From positions 1 through 64,000 of the forward strand of contig JBIPLJ010000003.1 in NCBI GenBank assembly GCA_044368415.1: a stretch of DNA of 64,000 nt, written 5' to 3'. Source of the stretch: UBA4615 sp044368415 (lineage in GTDB: Bacteria > Pseudomonadota > Gammaproteobacteria > Burkholderiales > Burkholderiaceae_E). The notes under the pieces were generated by a model that was given only the letters and a program-made list of their open reading frames with translations, did not search any database and was not told the DNA's origin. Shown in pieces: positions 9,201-18,070 of the stretch (the stretch's first letter is position 1; every line of letters begins with the position of its first letter). The translations under genes and the position numbers were made by a program.

Positions 9201-12200
9201 GCCGCGTCCGGCCGGTGGACGCAGAGGCCGCGCTGCCGCGTCAGGACCGCGCTTACCTCGAGGGTGTCGCACGCGACACCTGGCGACTCTTCGATCGTTG
9301 CGTGGGCGTCGAGGATAAGCACCTGCCGCCGGACAATCTGCAGATCGCGCCGAGCGACATGACGGCGCACCGGACCTCGCCCACCAACATCGGCATGTAC
9401 CTGCTGAGCGCGGCCTGCGCACATCGGTTCGGCTGGATCGACACCGCCGAGCTGATGTCGCGCCTCGACGCCACGCTCGGCACGCTCGCGACGCTGCCGC
9501 GCCACCGCGGCCATTTCCTCAACTGGTACGACACGTTATCAGGCGCCGCACTGCTGCCGATGTACGTGTCCACGGTGGACAGCGGCAACCTGAGCGGCCA
9601 TCTGCTTGCGGTGGCCGGGGCCTGCCGGGAGTTCGCTCGCGCAGACACCGCGGGACCGCAGCTGCTCGCGCTGGCCGACCGCTGCGAGCACTTCGCGTGG
9701 GAACCCGAGTTCGAGTTTCTCTACCACCCCAAGCGGCACCTCTTTCACATCGGTTACCGCGTCGCCGAACAGCAGCTCGATGCCGCCTTCTACGACCTGC
9801 TGGCGTCGGAGTCGCGGCTGACCAGCCTGCTCGCGATCGCCAAGGGCGACGTACCGATGCAGCACTGGGCGGCGCTCGGCCGCCCGTTCTACGCGGTCGG
9901 CACCGTGGCCGGGCTGCGCTCATGGTCAGGCTCGATGTTCGAGTACCTGATGCCTGGCCTGGTGCTCGACGAGCCGCCCGGCAGCGTGCTCGCCGAAGCC
10001 TGCCGCGCCGCGTTGCACGAGCAGGTGGCATTCAGCGCGGCGCTGTCGGTGCCGTGGGGCATCTCGGAGTCGGCCTACGCGGGGCGCGACCATACGCTCG
10101 CCTACCAGTACGCGCCGCATGGCGTGCCGCGCCTGGCGCTGCGCCGTACGCCGACCGACGAACTGGTGATCGCGCCCTATGCGACGGCCCTGGCGGCTCA
10201 GCTCGCCGCGCGACAGGCCTGCGCCAACTTCGCCGCGCTCGAGGGGCTGGGCGCACGCGGGCGCTATGGTTTCATCGAGGCACTCGATTTCTCGCCGGCC
10301 CGACAGGCACTGGGCGCGACCTTTACACCCGTCGGCACCTACATGGCGCACCACCAAGGTATGACGATCGTCGCCCTGGCCAACCTGCTGCTCGCCGGCG
10401 CGCCCCGGCGCTGGGGCATGTCGCACCCGCGCCTCGAGGCCGTCTCACCGCTGCTGCATGAACGCGCGCCCCGCGAGGTCTCGACGCTGCACGCGCCACC
10501 CGGAGGTCCCTTGCCGCAGACCCTGCAGCGGGGGCCGCCCGGATTGCTGCGCGAGGTGCTGCCTGGCGTCAACGCGGTCGAGCCGACGCACGTGCTCTCC
10601 AACGGGCGTTACAGCGTCACGCTGCGCGCCAACGGCGCCGGCGAAAGCCGTTGGGGGACTGCCGGCATCACACGCTCGCGCGACGACGCGCTGCGCGACG
10701 CGCTCGGCAGCTTCTTGTATCTGCGCTGGGACCGGCAACCGCGGCCGGTATCGATCACGCAGCACCCGGCACCCGACCCCGACGCCGTCTACCGCAGCAC
10801 GTACCACGCCGACCGCATCTGCTTCGAAGCGTCCTGGCCCGAACTGCAGGCCCAGACTACGGTGTGGGTGAGCCCGGAGGACGACATCGAGTTCCGCCAG
10901 GTCGAGCTGCGCAACCTCGGCGAGCGAACGCTCGAGCTCGAGCTGCTCTCTGCATTCGAGATCACGCTGGCCGATCCGCGCGCCGATGAGGCCCACCCGG
11001 CGTTCTCGAACCTGTTCGTGCGCGCCTCCTGGCGCAGCCCCCACCAGGCGCTGGTGTTCGAGCGCCACCCGCGCCTGGGCACCCAGCAGGGCCTGTGGGC
11101 AGCGCATTTCCTGGCCGGCAGCGAGCCGCCCGTGCTTGCCGTGCAGGCACAGACCGACCGCGCGCGCTGGCTCGGTCGCAACCGCGCCGTGAGCCAGCCG
11201 CTGGCCGCGTTCGATGCGATGCCGCAGACCACGACCCAGATCGGCCAGGCACTGGAGACTGGCCTGGATCCGGTGTGCGCGCTCGCCGTGCACGTTCGTA
11301 TCGAGCCGCATTCGAAGGCCCTGCTCACCTTCGCCACCGCGGCCTCGGACAACGGCGGCGTGCTCAGCGCCGTGATCGACAAGTACCGCCAAGCGAGTCA
11401 CGTGCAGCGCGCCTCGCTGATGTCGGCCACGCTGACCGGCATCCGCCTGCGGGCACTGCATATCGGCCCCGAGAGCTTCGCCGCAATCCAGTCCCTGACC
11501 ACTGCGCTGGTGTTCTGCCTGGCGCGCCCGAGGTCGGCGGCCGACCGCGCAGAGGGGCCGGCCGGCGACGTGTGCGACAAGCGTGTGCTGTGGCGATTCG
11601 GCATCTCAGGCGACCGGCCGATCGTGCTGGTGTCTGCCGGTACACGCCAGGACCTCGGGCTGCTGCGCTCGCTGTCCCAGGCGCTCGGCGTGTGGGCCTG
11701 GGGCGGCGTCGCCTGCGACCTGGTGATCGTCGACACTGAGCCGACGTCCTACACGATGGCCCTGCACACCGAACTCTCCGGGATGCGCGAGCGTCATGCC
11801 GCCGACATCGCGGCGCAGGGCGGTCCCGCGGCCACCGCGATGCACGTGCTGCGGGCCGAGACGCTCTCCGGCGCCGAGTGGAGCACCCTATCCCATCTGG
11901 CGCGTATGCGCCTGCGCGCCGACGGCCGACCGCTGCTGCATCACGTGCAGGAATGGATCGATGGCCACGAGCAGGCCTTCGAGCGTCGCCACGGCACCTC
12001 GACCGCGCCGGTGGCGCTGCAGTGGACCACCGACGCACCGGTGCCGGCGCCGGTAGGCAGCTTCGCGCCCGGCTCCGGCGACTTCTCGTTCGACGTCGGA
12101 GCCCGGATGCGTCCCTCGCGTCCCTGGATCAACGTCCTGGCGAACGAGGCGTTCGGCGCCCACCTGTCGGAGGCCGGTGGCGGCTACACCTGGGCGCGTA

Positions 12201-14509
12201 ACAGCCGGCTCAACCAGCTCACAGCCTGGTCGAACGACCCGCTGACCGATCCGCCGTCCGAATGGTTCCTGCTGCAGGACCAGCGCACCCGCGAGACATG
12301 GAGTGTCGCGCCCTCGGCCTGGGGCGACGCACACGCCGTCTATCGCGTGTCGCACGGTCCCGGCCACAGCGTGATCGGCCACCGTCGCGGCGACCTGGAG
12401 GTCAGCGCCGCCTGGTGCGTCGACGCGCAGGCCTCGGTCAAGCAGGTGCGGCTGCGGCTGCTGAACCGCGGCTCGCGTACGCTCGAGCTGCGCGTGATCG
12501 GAATCGCCGAATGGATGATGGGCGCCGAGCGCCGCGACCGTGCGACCGTGTACACATCGCTGTTCCGGCAGCCCCTGCCCAAAGGCAGGCTGACCGCGCT
12601 GCTGTGCACCCAGCGCGAGTGTTCGGCCGGCTTCGGCGAGGGCACTGCATTCCTCGCGCTGGCCGGGGCCGCCGATGACGAGGACGACTGGACCTGCGAC
12701 CGGCGCGAGTGCTTCGACGCGCGGGGCCGCCTCGTGCTACCCGATCACTTCGGCCAGCAGCGCGGCGGCGGACTCGATCCGTGCGCCGCGATCGCTGCCT
12801 CGGTGACGCTCGCTGCGGGCGGGTCCGTCGAGCGAGTCTTCCTCCTCGGCCATGCGGACAGCCCCGACGCGGCACGCGCCCTCGCCACACGCGCCGCCGC
12901 GCAGCCTGCGCAGGTGCGCATCGAACAGGCCAGCTCCAGCTGGGACGCGCTGCTGGATGCGACCACCGTGACGACGCCGGACCCGCTGTTCGACGTGATG
13001 GTCAATCGGTGGTTGCTCTACCAGACCGTGGCGTGCCGGCTCTGGGCCCGGTCCGGCTTCTACCAGGCGGGGGGCGCAACCGGCTTTCGCGACCAGCTGC
13101 AGGACGCGATGGCCCTCACCTGGGCGGCACCGCAGCACCTGCGCGCGCAGATCATCCTGTGTGCGTCGCGCCAGTTTGTTGCCGGCGACGTGCAGCACTG
13201 GTGGCATGCACCGCTCGGTGCCGGCGTCCGCACACATTTCTCCGATGACCTGCTGTGGCTGCCTCTGGCCTGCCTGCGTTACCTGCGCGCCACCAGCGAC
13301 GCCGCGCTACTCGAGGAAACGGTGCATTTCCTCGACGGCGCGTTGATCCCCGCGGGTGCAGAGGACCTGTACGACACGCCCACCGTCAGCGTGCAGACCG
13401 CGAGCGTCTACGAGCATGCCGCGCTCGCGATCGACCGCAGCCTGCGTGTCGGCACACACGGTCTGCCGCTGATGGGTTGCGGCGACTGGAACGACGGCAT
13501 GAACCGTGTCGGTCACGAGGGCCGCGGCGAGTCTGTCTGGTTGGCCTGGTTCCTGTGTCCCATCGTCGCTGGGTTCGCGGCGCTCGCGCGGGAGCGCGGC
13601 GAGACCGATCGCGCGAGGGACTGGGAGACGGCGGCAAACGGCTGGCGGCTGGCGCTCGAGTCCGAGGCGTGGGACGGCGCCTGGTATCGCCGCGCGTTCT
13701 TCGACGACGGCAGCGCACTCGGCGCGCAGGCCAACGGCGAGGCGCGCATCGATCTGATCGCCCAGGCCTGGGCGGTGCTCTCCGGTGCGGCCCCGCCCGA
13801 GCGCCAGCGCGCCGCGATGCAGTCGGCCGATACGCTGCTGGTCGACCGCGAGGCCGGCCTGATCCGGCTGCTCGATCCGCCGCTGGTGCAGGCGCGTCCG
13901 AGCGCCGGCTACATCCAGGCCTACCCGCCCGGTGTCCGCGAGAACGGAGGCCAGTACTCGCACGCGGGCGTCTGGGCGCTGATGGCCTGGGCCGCGCTGG
14001 CCGGCAGCGATCACGCGATGCCCGGCGACGGTGACACCGCATACCGCTACTTCCGTCACCTGAGCCCGGCGCATCGAAGCAGCGACCCCGGCCTCGGCCG
14101 GAGCTACGGCATCGAGCCCTACGTGATGGCGGCCGACGTCTACACGCAGCCGCCGTACGTCGGCCGCGGCGGCTGGAGCTGGTACACCGGCGCCGCCGGA
14201 TGGCTGCACCGGGCGGCGATCGAGTCGATCCTCGGCCTGGACCTTCGCGCCGACCTGCTTTCGATCTCGCCCTGCCTGCCCTCCGACTGGCCACAGGCCG
14301 AGCTCGTGCTTCGCCGCGACGGCCGCACGATGCGCTTCGTCCTCGTGCGCGAGAGCGGCCCTGCGGCGCTCGCGACGGCCCTGCGGCTCGATGCACGGCT
14401 GCTGGGCGTCGGCGAAACGCTGCGCTGGCCCGAGCTCGGCGCAACGAGCTGCTTCGTCGTACCGCTCGGAGTGCCGGTGGCCACGGCGCGGGACGCGGCG
14501 GCTGCCTGA
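6242..14509 (+). CDS. Cyclic beta-1,2-glucan synthase (NdvB/ChvB type, GT84 + GH94)
   Basis: At about 2,755 residues this matches the size of Brucella Cgs and rhizobial NdvB. The N-terminal PIRAEIFGRERFEQH segment is typical. The GT84 region has DSD near residue 632 and HRWIRGDWQL near 780, framed by membrane helices at about 405-430, 440-461, 816-862 and 954-985. A glycoamylase-like segment (GRDHTLAYQYAPHG near 1280, HHQGMT near 1367) follows. A C-terminal GH94 phosphorylase module carries GCGDWNDGMN near 2414, whose Asp is the family's general acid. The enzyme builds beta-1,2-glucan from UDP-glucose at the inner membrane, cyclises it and trims its length for the periplasm. The start may be GTG 6242 (GTGA overlap) or ATG 6299. 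No CgtA/NdvA exporter is nearby. Confidence 0.93.
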   Translation: MRRASLSRWVPEASPSLCDMLDGARGPLEPPIRAEIFGRERFEQHGASLAATHRSENSSWRAKNFYPRLHANIAMLRDAQRYIGAQAAMGYDVSPAAEWLLDNFHLIEAQLRAIREGLPRRYFRSLPLLTDPPLAGLPRIYGVAWAFVAHTDGGFDDDLLAAFLIAYQRVRALDLGESWALPTTLRIVLVEQLRRLAERVAASKAARELANLCCDRLSTLPIEDLDAVLRLLERRGVARDFLAQMAQRLQDNADPGDPLSRHRQWLQRELPDPAAARLQQIADQAADNLSVGNAVGSLRVIDAADWPDIVSRTSPLMRLMLCSPLFKAEATATRDHTLHGIERLARHSGLGELAVAQALLDCMGGPSDADAAVAGHWLGGAGRPGLLRALGLREGVLARGRVLVRRMALPIYLGALLTGTLGLVAWVMWQARDGGTPLSAWMLLPAALALFPASEAVVAVINRLISESVHPQPLPRLALAEGVPPEHRVIVVIPAMLTDPASTERLVRRLLLHHLANVEDHTQFALLTDFTDADRPTLPSDAALLAHAVQQIGALNHDHGGRPAQGAASRFIVLHRARRFSESEQRWIGWERKRGKLEQLVVALAVGRADAFLDLGAESHIAADTRHVLTLDSDTRLPPGRLRALVGVAAHPQNQPRLDASRRRVVGGYGILQPRVAMPLPAAAEVTPFHWMFAGQCGIDPYSAASSEVYQDVFGEGSFCGKGLLDVHAVHAVLCGQLPQDQVLSHDLLEGSLVRCAAVSDITVIEEAPSHADVAAARTHRWIRGDWQLLPFLVGGHLRLRAINRWKMLDNLRRSLVAPASLALLLLALAGLGTAPPVGLVLALVLMAFAAGPLMGAMAGLLPSRRDVAVFHFGHHALADLVRALLGGLWHIAMLPQQALLALDALARTAWRMAVSRRHLLQWTTAAVAQARIKVDLASVARRHALEPVAASTLLGALLVTGTGSPLLAVMLCALWAGSPLWIWWSGRVRPVDAEAALPRQDRAYLEGVARDTWRLFDRCVGVEDKHLPPDNLQIAPSDMTAHRTSPTNIGMYLLSAACAHRFGWIDTAELMSRLDATLGTLATLPRHRGHFLNWYDTLSGAALLPMYVSTVDSGNLSGHLLAVAGACREFARADTAGPQLLALADRCEHFAWEPEFEFLYHPKRHLFHIGYRVAEQQLDAAFYDLLASESRLTSLLAIAKGDVPMQHWAALGRPFYAVGTVAGLRSWSGSMFEYLMPGLVLDEPPGSVLAEACRAALHEQVAFSAALSVPWGISESAYAGRDHTLAYQYAPHGVPRLALRRTPTDELVIAPYATALAAQLAARQACANFAALEGLGARGRYGFIEALDFSPARQALGATFTPVGTYMAHHQGMTIVALANLLLAGAPRRWGMSHPRLEAVSPLLHERAPREVSTLHAPPGGPLPQTLQRGPPGLLREVLPGVNAVEPTHVLSNGRYSVTLRANGAGESRWGTAGITRSRDDALRDALGSFLYLRWDRQPRPVSITQHPAPDPDAVYRSTYHADRICFEASWPELQAQTTVWVSPEDDIEFRQVELRNLGERTLELELLSAFEITLADPRADEAHPAFSNLFVRASWRSPHQALVFERHPRLGTQQGLWAAHFLAGSEPPVLAVQAQTDRARWLGRNRAVSQPLAAFDAMPQTTTQIGQALETGLDPVCALAVHVRIEPHSKALLTFATAASDNGGVLSAVIDKYRQASHVQRASLMSATLTGIRLRALHIGPESFAAIQSLTTALVFCLARPRSAADRAEGPAGDVCDKRVLWRFGISGDRPIVLVSAGTRQDLGLLRSLSQALGVWAWGGVACDLVIVDTEPTSYTMALHTELSGMRERHAADIAAQGGPAATAMHVLRAETLSGAEWSTLSHLARMRLRADGRPLLHHVQEWIDGHEQAFERRHGTSTAPVALQWTTDAPVPAPVGSFAPGSGDFSFDVGARMRPSRPWINVLANEAFGAHLSEAGGGYTWARNSRLNQLTAWSNDPLTDPPSEWFLLQDQRTRETWSVAPSAWGDAHAVYRVSHGPGHSVIGHRRGDLEVSAAWCVDAQASVKQVRLRLLNRGSRTLELRVIGIAEWMMGAERRDRATVYTSLFRQPLPKGRLTALLCTQRECSAGFGEGTAFLALAGAADDEDDWTCDRRECFDARGRLVLPDHFGQQRGGGLDPCAAIAASVTLAAGGSVERVFLLGHADSPDAARALATRAAAQPAQVRIEQASSSWDALLDATTVTTPDPLFDVMVNRWLLYQTVACRLWARSGFYQAGGATGFRDQLQDAMALTWAAPQHLRAQIILCASRQFVAGDVQHWWHAPLGAGVRTHFSDDLLWLPLACLRYLRATSDAALLEETVHFLDGALIPAGAEDLYDTPTVSVQTASVYEHAALAIDRSLRVGTHGLPLMGCGDWNDGMNRVGHEGRGESVWLAWFLCPIVAGFAALARERGETDRARDWETAANGWRLALESEAWDGAWYRRAFFDDGSALGAQANGEARIDLIAQAWAVLSGAAPPERQRAAMQSADTLLVDREAGLIRLLDPPLVQARPSAGYIQAYPPGVRENGGQYSHAGVWALMAWAALAGSDHAMPGDGDTAYRYFRHLSPAHRSSDPGLGRSYGIEPYVMAADVYTQPPYVGRGGWSWYTGAAGWLHRAAIESILGLDLRADLLSISPCLPSDWPQAELVLRRDGRTMRFVLVRESGPAALATALRLDARLLGVGETLRWPELGATSCFVVPLGVPVATARDAAAA

Positions 14510-14542
14510 GGGGCGCACGCAAGGTCAGGAGCCAGGCACGCT

Positions 14543-14565
14543 AGCCGCCTCGGCTGCAGGCGGCT
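14543..14565. terminator. Candidate bidirectional terminator hairpin
   Basis: AGCCGCCT and AGGCGGCT form a perfect 8-bp stem around a 7-base loop. It lies between the convergent glucan synthase and gltS stops, where a shared terminator is expected. No T-run follows on either strand, so efficiency is uncertain. Confidence 0.4.
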
Positions 14566-14573
14566 CGGCGTGA

Positions 14574-15791
14574 TCAGGGGCGCAGTGACGGCAACCAGGA
14601 TGCGAAGGCGCCGATCACCAAGGCGTTCAGCAGATCGATCACGAAGGCGCCCATGATCGGCACCACGATGAAGGCCCGCGGCGCATGGCCGAACCGCTCG
14701 GTCACCGCCTGCATGTTGGCAATCGCGGTCGGCGTGGCACCCAGGCCGAAGCCGCACTGACCGGCGACCAGCACTGCGGCCTCGTAGTCCCCGCCGACCA
14801 GCCGGAACGTGACCCAACGCGCGAGGGCAGCGACCACGATCACCTGCAGGACCAGGATCACCACCATCGGACCCGCGAGCGAAGCCACCTCCCACAGCTT
14901 CAGGCTCATCAGTGCGATCGCGAGGAACAGCGCGAGCGAGACCTGGCCGGCGAACCCGAGCGCACCATCGTCGACCTCGTGCACACGCGCCAGCGACAGC
15001 AGGTTGCGCAGCACGACGCCGATGAACAGCGTGTATACGAAGGCCGGCAGCTTGATCGACGCGTCGGCCATCTGCTCGGCCACCCAGCCGCCGACGGTCA
15101 TGCAGACCGTCACCAGCAGGATCGTCACCACCAGCCGCTCTGCGGTCATCGGGCCGCTTGCATGCGCGCCATCGTCGGGGCCGCTGAGTGAGCCTGACGA
15201 TCCGAGCGGCTGGCCGCGTGCCGCGAGCTGCTCGACCAGCCGCCGTGAGACGGGGCCGCCGACCAGGCCACCGGCGATCAGCCCGAATGTTGCTGCGGCG
15301 ATTGCGATCGCAGGCGCCGCCTCGATGCCGTAGGACTGCGCAAATCGCTCGCCCCAGGCCGCGCCGGTCCCGTGCCCGCCGGCCATCGTGATCGATCCGG
15401 CAAGCAGGCCGATCGCCGGGTCGATACCCATCGCCCGGGCCGCGAACACACCCACCAAGTTCTGCACAGCGAGCATCAGCAGCACCGCAACGGCAAAACG
15501 CGCGAGCAGCGCCCCGCCCTGCACAAGCATTCGCAAATCGGCGCTCAATCCGACGGTCGCGAAGAACGCGAGCATCATCCCGGGCTGCAAGCCGGCGGCG
15601 AACGACACGTTCGTGCCGAACCCATGCATCACGCTGAACAGCATCGCGGCCACCAGCCCGCCGACCACCGCAGGGGGGATCGAATGACGCTGCAGCAGCT
15701 GGATCGACCCGACGAAGCGCCGCCCCACGATGAGCACCAGAGCGGCGAGGGCAAGGGTCGCGGGAACGCCGAATGAAATGGTCTGGGCCAT
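14574..15791 (-). CDS. gltS: Sodium/glutamate symporter
   Basis: This 405-residue integral membrane protein takes up glutamate with Na+ across the inner membrane; E. coli GltS has 401 residues. It shows the two inverted halves of the ESS family. Glycine-rich re-entrant loops are visible as LLAGSITMAGGHGTGAAWGE in the first half and AGQCGFGLGATPTAIANMQ in the second. About ten hydrophobic helices can be counted. A polar loop near residues 195-215 (SSGSLSGPDDGAHAS) joins the halves. It stands alone, convergent with the glucan synthase, and has no partner gene. Confidence 0.93.
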   Translation of the reverse strand: MAQTISFGVPATLALAALVLIVGRRFVGSIQLLQRHSIPPAVVGGLVAAMLFSVMHGFGTNVSFAAGLQPGMMLAFFATVGLSADLRMLVQGGALLARFAVAVLLMLAVQNLVGVFAARAMGIDPAIGLLAGSITMAGGHGTGAAWGERFAQSYGIEAAPAIAIAAATFGLIAGGLVGGPVSRRLVEQLAARGQPLGSSGSLSGPDDGAHASGPMTAERLVVTILLVTVCMTVGGWVAEQMADASIKLPAFVYTLFIGVVLRNLLSLARVHEVDDGALGFAGQVSLALFLAIALMSLKLWEVASLAGPMVVILVLQVIVVAALARWVTFRLVGGDYEAAVLVAGQCGFGLGATPTAIANMQAVTERFGHAPRAFIVVPIMGAFVIDLLNALVIGAFASWLPSLRP

Positions 15792-15832
15792 CGCGCCAGT
15801 CTAGCTTAGACAGCCCCCCCCTTCGCAACCTC

Positions 15833-15970
15833 GGGGGCGCCCGCACGCTGCAGGTCGGCGGCACGATCTGCGTGGTGGCGGTCGAAGTCGACACCGACAC
15901 GCCCACCGGCCCGCGGCTGTGCGCGGTCGCGAGCGCGACGATGCGGGTGGTCGACTTGCAGGCGGTCTAG
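15833..15970 (+). pseudogene. Remnant of a PaaI-type hotdog thioesterase (C-terminal end only)
   Basis: The frame ending at TAG 15968-15970 reads GTICVVAVEVDTDTPTGPRL then CAVASATMRVVD. This looks like the last two beta strands of a PaaI/YbgC-like acyl-CoA thioesterase, where a G(R)T(I/L)xVVxVEV strand is followed by LCAxAxATMRV. Nothing upstream resembles the catalytic helix or first strands; gltS begins only about 40 bases away on the other strand. It is best read as a decayed fragment, not an expressed gene. The assignment rests on a short match. Confidence 0.4.
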
Positions 15971-16074
15971 GCAGCGACAGCACGGCGGCCGACTGTCATG
16001 ACCCGGCATCGGCGTCTCCTCTATGCTGGAGACCGGCACCGACCGATCGGTGCCGCCCCCCCACTGGAGATGCC

Positions 16075-16443
16075 ATGACCACGATGGAAATTGCGAACAC
16101 GCTGGTTGCTCTGTGCCGCGAAGGCCGCAATGCCGAGGCCCTCGATACGCTCTTCTCGGCCGATGCGGTAAGCGTCGAGGCCGGCGCCCCGCCCGGAGGC
16201 GACCCGACCTCGACCGGCCTCGCGGCCATCCGCGCCAAGGGCCAGTGGTGGGTCGAGAACCACGAGGTGCATTCTGGCGAGGTCACCGGGCCCTGGCCGC
16301 ACGCCAACCGCTTCGTGGTCGGGTTCAAGTACGACGTCACCTTCAAGCAGACCGGCCAGCGGATGATCATGGACGAGGTCGGCCTGTACACCATCGAGAA
16401 CGGCAAGATCGTCCGCGAGGAGTTCTTCTACTCGATGGGCTGA
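16075..16443 (+). CDS. SnoaL-like / NTF2-fold protein
   Basis: This 122-residue protein fits the alpha+beta barrel family that includes SnoaL-type cyclases and many proteins of unknown role. It opens with a helical part (ANTLVALCREGRNAEALDTL), then the Phe/Asp-containing turn FSADAVSVEAG. Three strands end in FKYDVTFKQTGQRMIMDEVG and LYTIENGKIVREEFFYS, the standard ending of the family. GGAG six bases before ATG 16075 fixes the start. It is monocistronic. No catalytic function can be inferred; members act as isomerases, cyclases or binding proteins for small hydrophobic molecules. Confidence 0.82.
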   Translation: MTTMEIANTLVALCREGRNAEALDTLFSADAVSVEAGAPPGGDPTSTGLAAIRAKGQWWVENHEVHSGEVTGPWPHANRFVVGFKYDVTFKQTGQRMIMDEVGLYTIENGKIVREEFFYSMG

Positions 16444-16708
16444 GCGGTGCGGGGCGGCTCGCTGCAATCCGCCTGAGTCGCCGGCAAAATGAGCCGGGTC
16501 CGACTGCTTGTCGAAATGCTCGGGCATGGCGCGGCTGCAGGGTTCCGCGATCGGTTCCGGCACAACGAGGAAGAGCAGGCCATCGCTCGCGGCGAGATCG
16601 ATTCAAGCCGGAGGTTCGGCGGCCGCGGGCGCTTCGCGATCAGCGGGGCGAAGTCCGCTACACCTCGAACTGAAAGCACTGGCGTCGCGGCATCCCCAGG
16701 GTCGGAGG

Positions 16709-18070
16709 TCAGACACCGCGCCACTCGACGCTCACTCGAAGTCCGAGACCTCCCTCGCCTTCTTCCAGGCACACCCGTGCCCCCAGCAGGCGAGCAGCCT
16801 CGTTCACGATCGCGAGCCCCAGGCCCGAGCCGGGGCCGGCATCTTGCCCTCGGAAGTAACGCTCGAACGCACGCGCGCGCTCCTCGGCGGGCATGCCTGG
16901 ACCGTTGTCCTGCACCTCGATGCGGAACTGACCCTCCTGCCGCGTGAGCGACAGTTCGACCTGCGAGCCTGGCGGACAGTGGTTGAGGGCGTTGCGCAAC
17001 AGGTTGTCGAGGATCGAGTGCAGGGCCGGCACCAGCACCGTGGCCTGACAGTGCTCTGGTGACACCAGGGACATCTCGATGTCGCGGGCATCGGCCAGCG
17101 GCGTCAGGTCGATCAGGTGCTGGCGGCACAGGGCCACCAGATCGATGGGCTCGGTGGTCCGAGATGCACTGGGGGACTCCAGCCCTGCCAGGGTCAGCAG
17201 CTGCTCCACCAGATGCGATGTGCGTTGCACGCCGCGCACGATGCCCTGTCGGGCCGCCTCCGCCGCAGCAACATCGGGCGCGGTGACCAGGGCGTGGGCC
17301 TGGGCGGCGACCACGGCCAGCGGGGTGCGCAATTCATGCGCGGTGTTGTGCGTCAACGCACGCTCATGCTCCAGATGCTGGCGCGCACGCGCCAACAGGC
17401 CGTTGATGGCGCCTACGATGGGCTGAAGCTCCGCATGCCGCAGATCGAGCTGCAAGGGCGTGAGCTCGGCAGCATCACGCTGGGCCAGGGCCCTGACGAG
17501 CTGGCGCAGCGGCGCCAGCCCGGATCGCACCGCCCACCACAGCGGCAGCAACAGCAGGGGAATGGCCACCAGGACGGAGGGCAGCATCTGCCCGCTGATC
17601 CAGCGCAGCAAGAGGCCATCTTGCACCACCGGCTCGAGCAGGATGACCCGCCAGCGGGCGGTTTCATGCAGGTAGGGCCAGTAGGCGTGCCCTCCAACTT
17701 GAAGGACCTCCTGCCGCGCCTGTTGCGGCGTCAATGCCGGGTGGTCCTTCAGTGCTGCGGAAGCGTAGACCCGCCTCCCCTCGTGGGTCTGTAGCTCGAG
17801 GGCGATGTCTTCGATGTCGGGAAAGTCGTCAGCACTCCGCGACCGATTGCCCATGAACTCTATGGCCCTCACGATGGCAGCGGCGACCGGTTCGTCCACG
17901 TCGGCTAGCGACTCGGCCAAGGCTTCGGCCGCAGGCCGTTGCGCGACTCGATCAGAAACACTGGACATGAATTCCAAGTAATCCCGGGCCACCAGCACGA
18001 CGGTGACCAGCACCAGCGCCACGAGCAGTACACCCAAGAGCCGTGCTTGCAGCGACGCCTGCGGCCTCAT
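16709..18070 (-). CDS. Two-component sensor histidine kinase (QseC/TctE-like)
   Basis: The protein has 453 residues. One N-terminal helix (about 10-29) and a second (LPSVLVAIPLLLLPLWWAV, about 162-182) bracket a periplasmic sensor domain of roughly 130 residues. A HAMP-like linker leads to the H-box HELRTP with His245. The N-box has HSILDNLLRNALNH and the ATP lid has DNGPGMP and GSGLGLAIV. It autophosphorylates on His245 and should pass phosphate to the regulator upstream. Its ATG overlaps that gene's stop as ATGA, so the pair is co-translated. The signal is unknown. Confidence 0.92.
   Translation of the reverse strand: MRPQASLQARLLGVLLVALVLVTVVLVARDYLEFMSSVSDRVAQRPAAEALAESLADVDEPVAAAIVRAIEFMGNRSRSADDFPDIEDIALELQTHEGRRVYASAALKDHPALTPQQARQEVLQVGGHAYWPYLHETARWRVILLEPVVQDGLLLRWISGQMLPSVLVAIPLLLLPLWWAVRSGLAPLRQLVRALAQRDAAELTPLQLDLRHAELQPIVGAINGLLARARQHLEHERALTHNTAHELRTPLAVVAAQAHALVTAPDVAAAEAARQGIVRGVQRTSHLVEQLLTLAGLESPSASRTTEPIDLVALCRQHLIDLTPLADARDIEMSLVSPEHCQATVLVPALHSILDNLLRNALNHCPPGSQVELSLTRQEGQFRIEVQDNGPGMPAEERARAFERYFRGQDAGPGSGLGLAIVNEAARLLGARVCLEEGEGGLGLRVSVEWRGV

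Noticed and set aside
16444..16708. Open frames between the SnoaL-like gene and the histidine kinase
   Set aside because: No domain, signal or ribosome-binding site was found; it is probably an untranslated gap between convergent genes.
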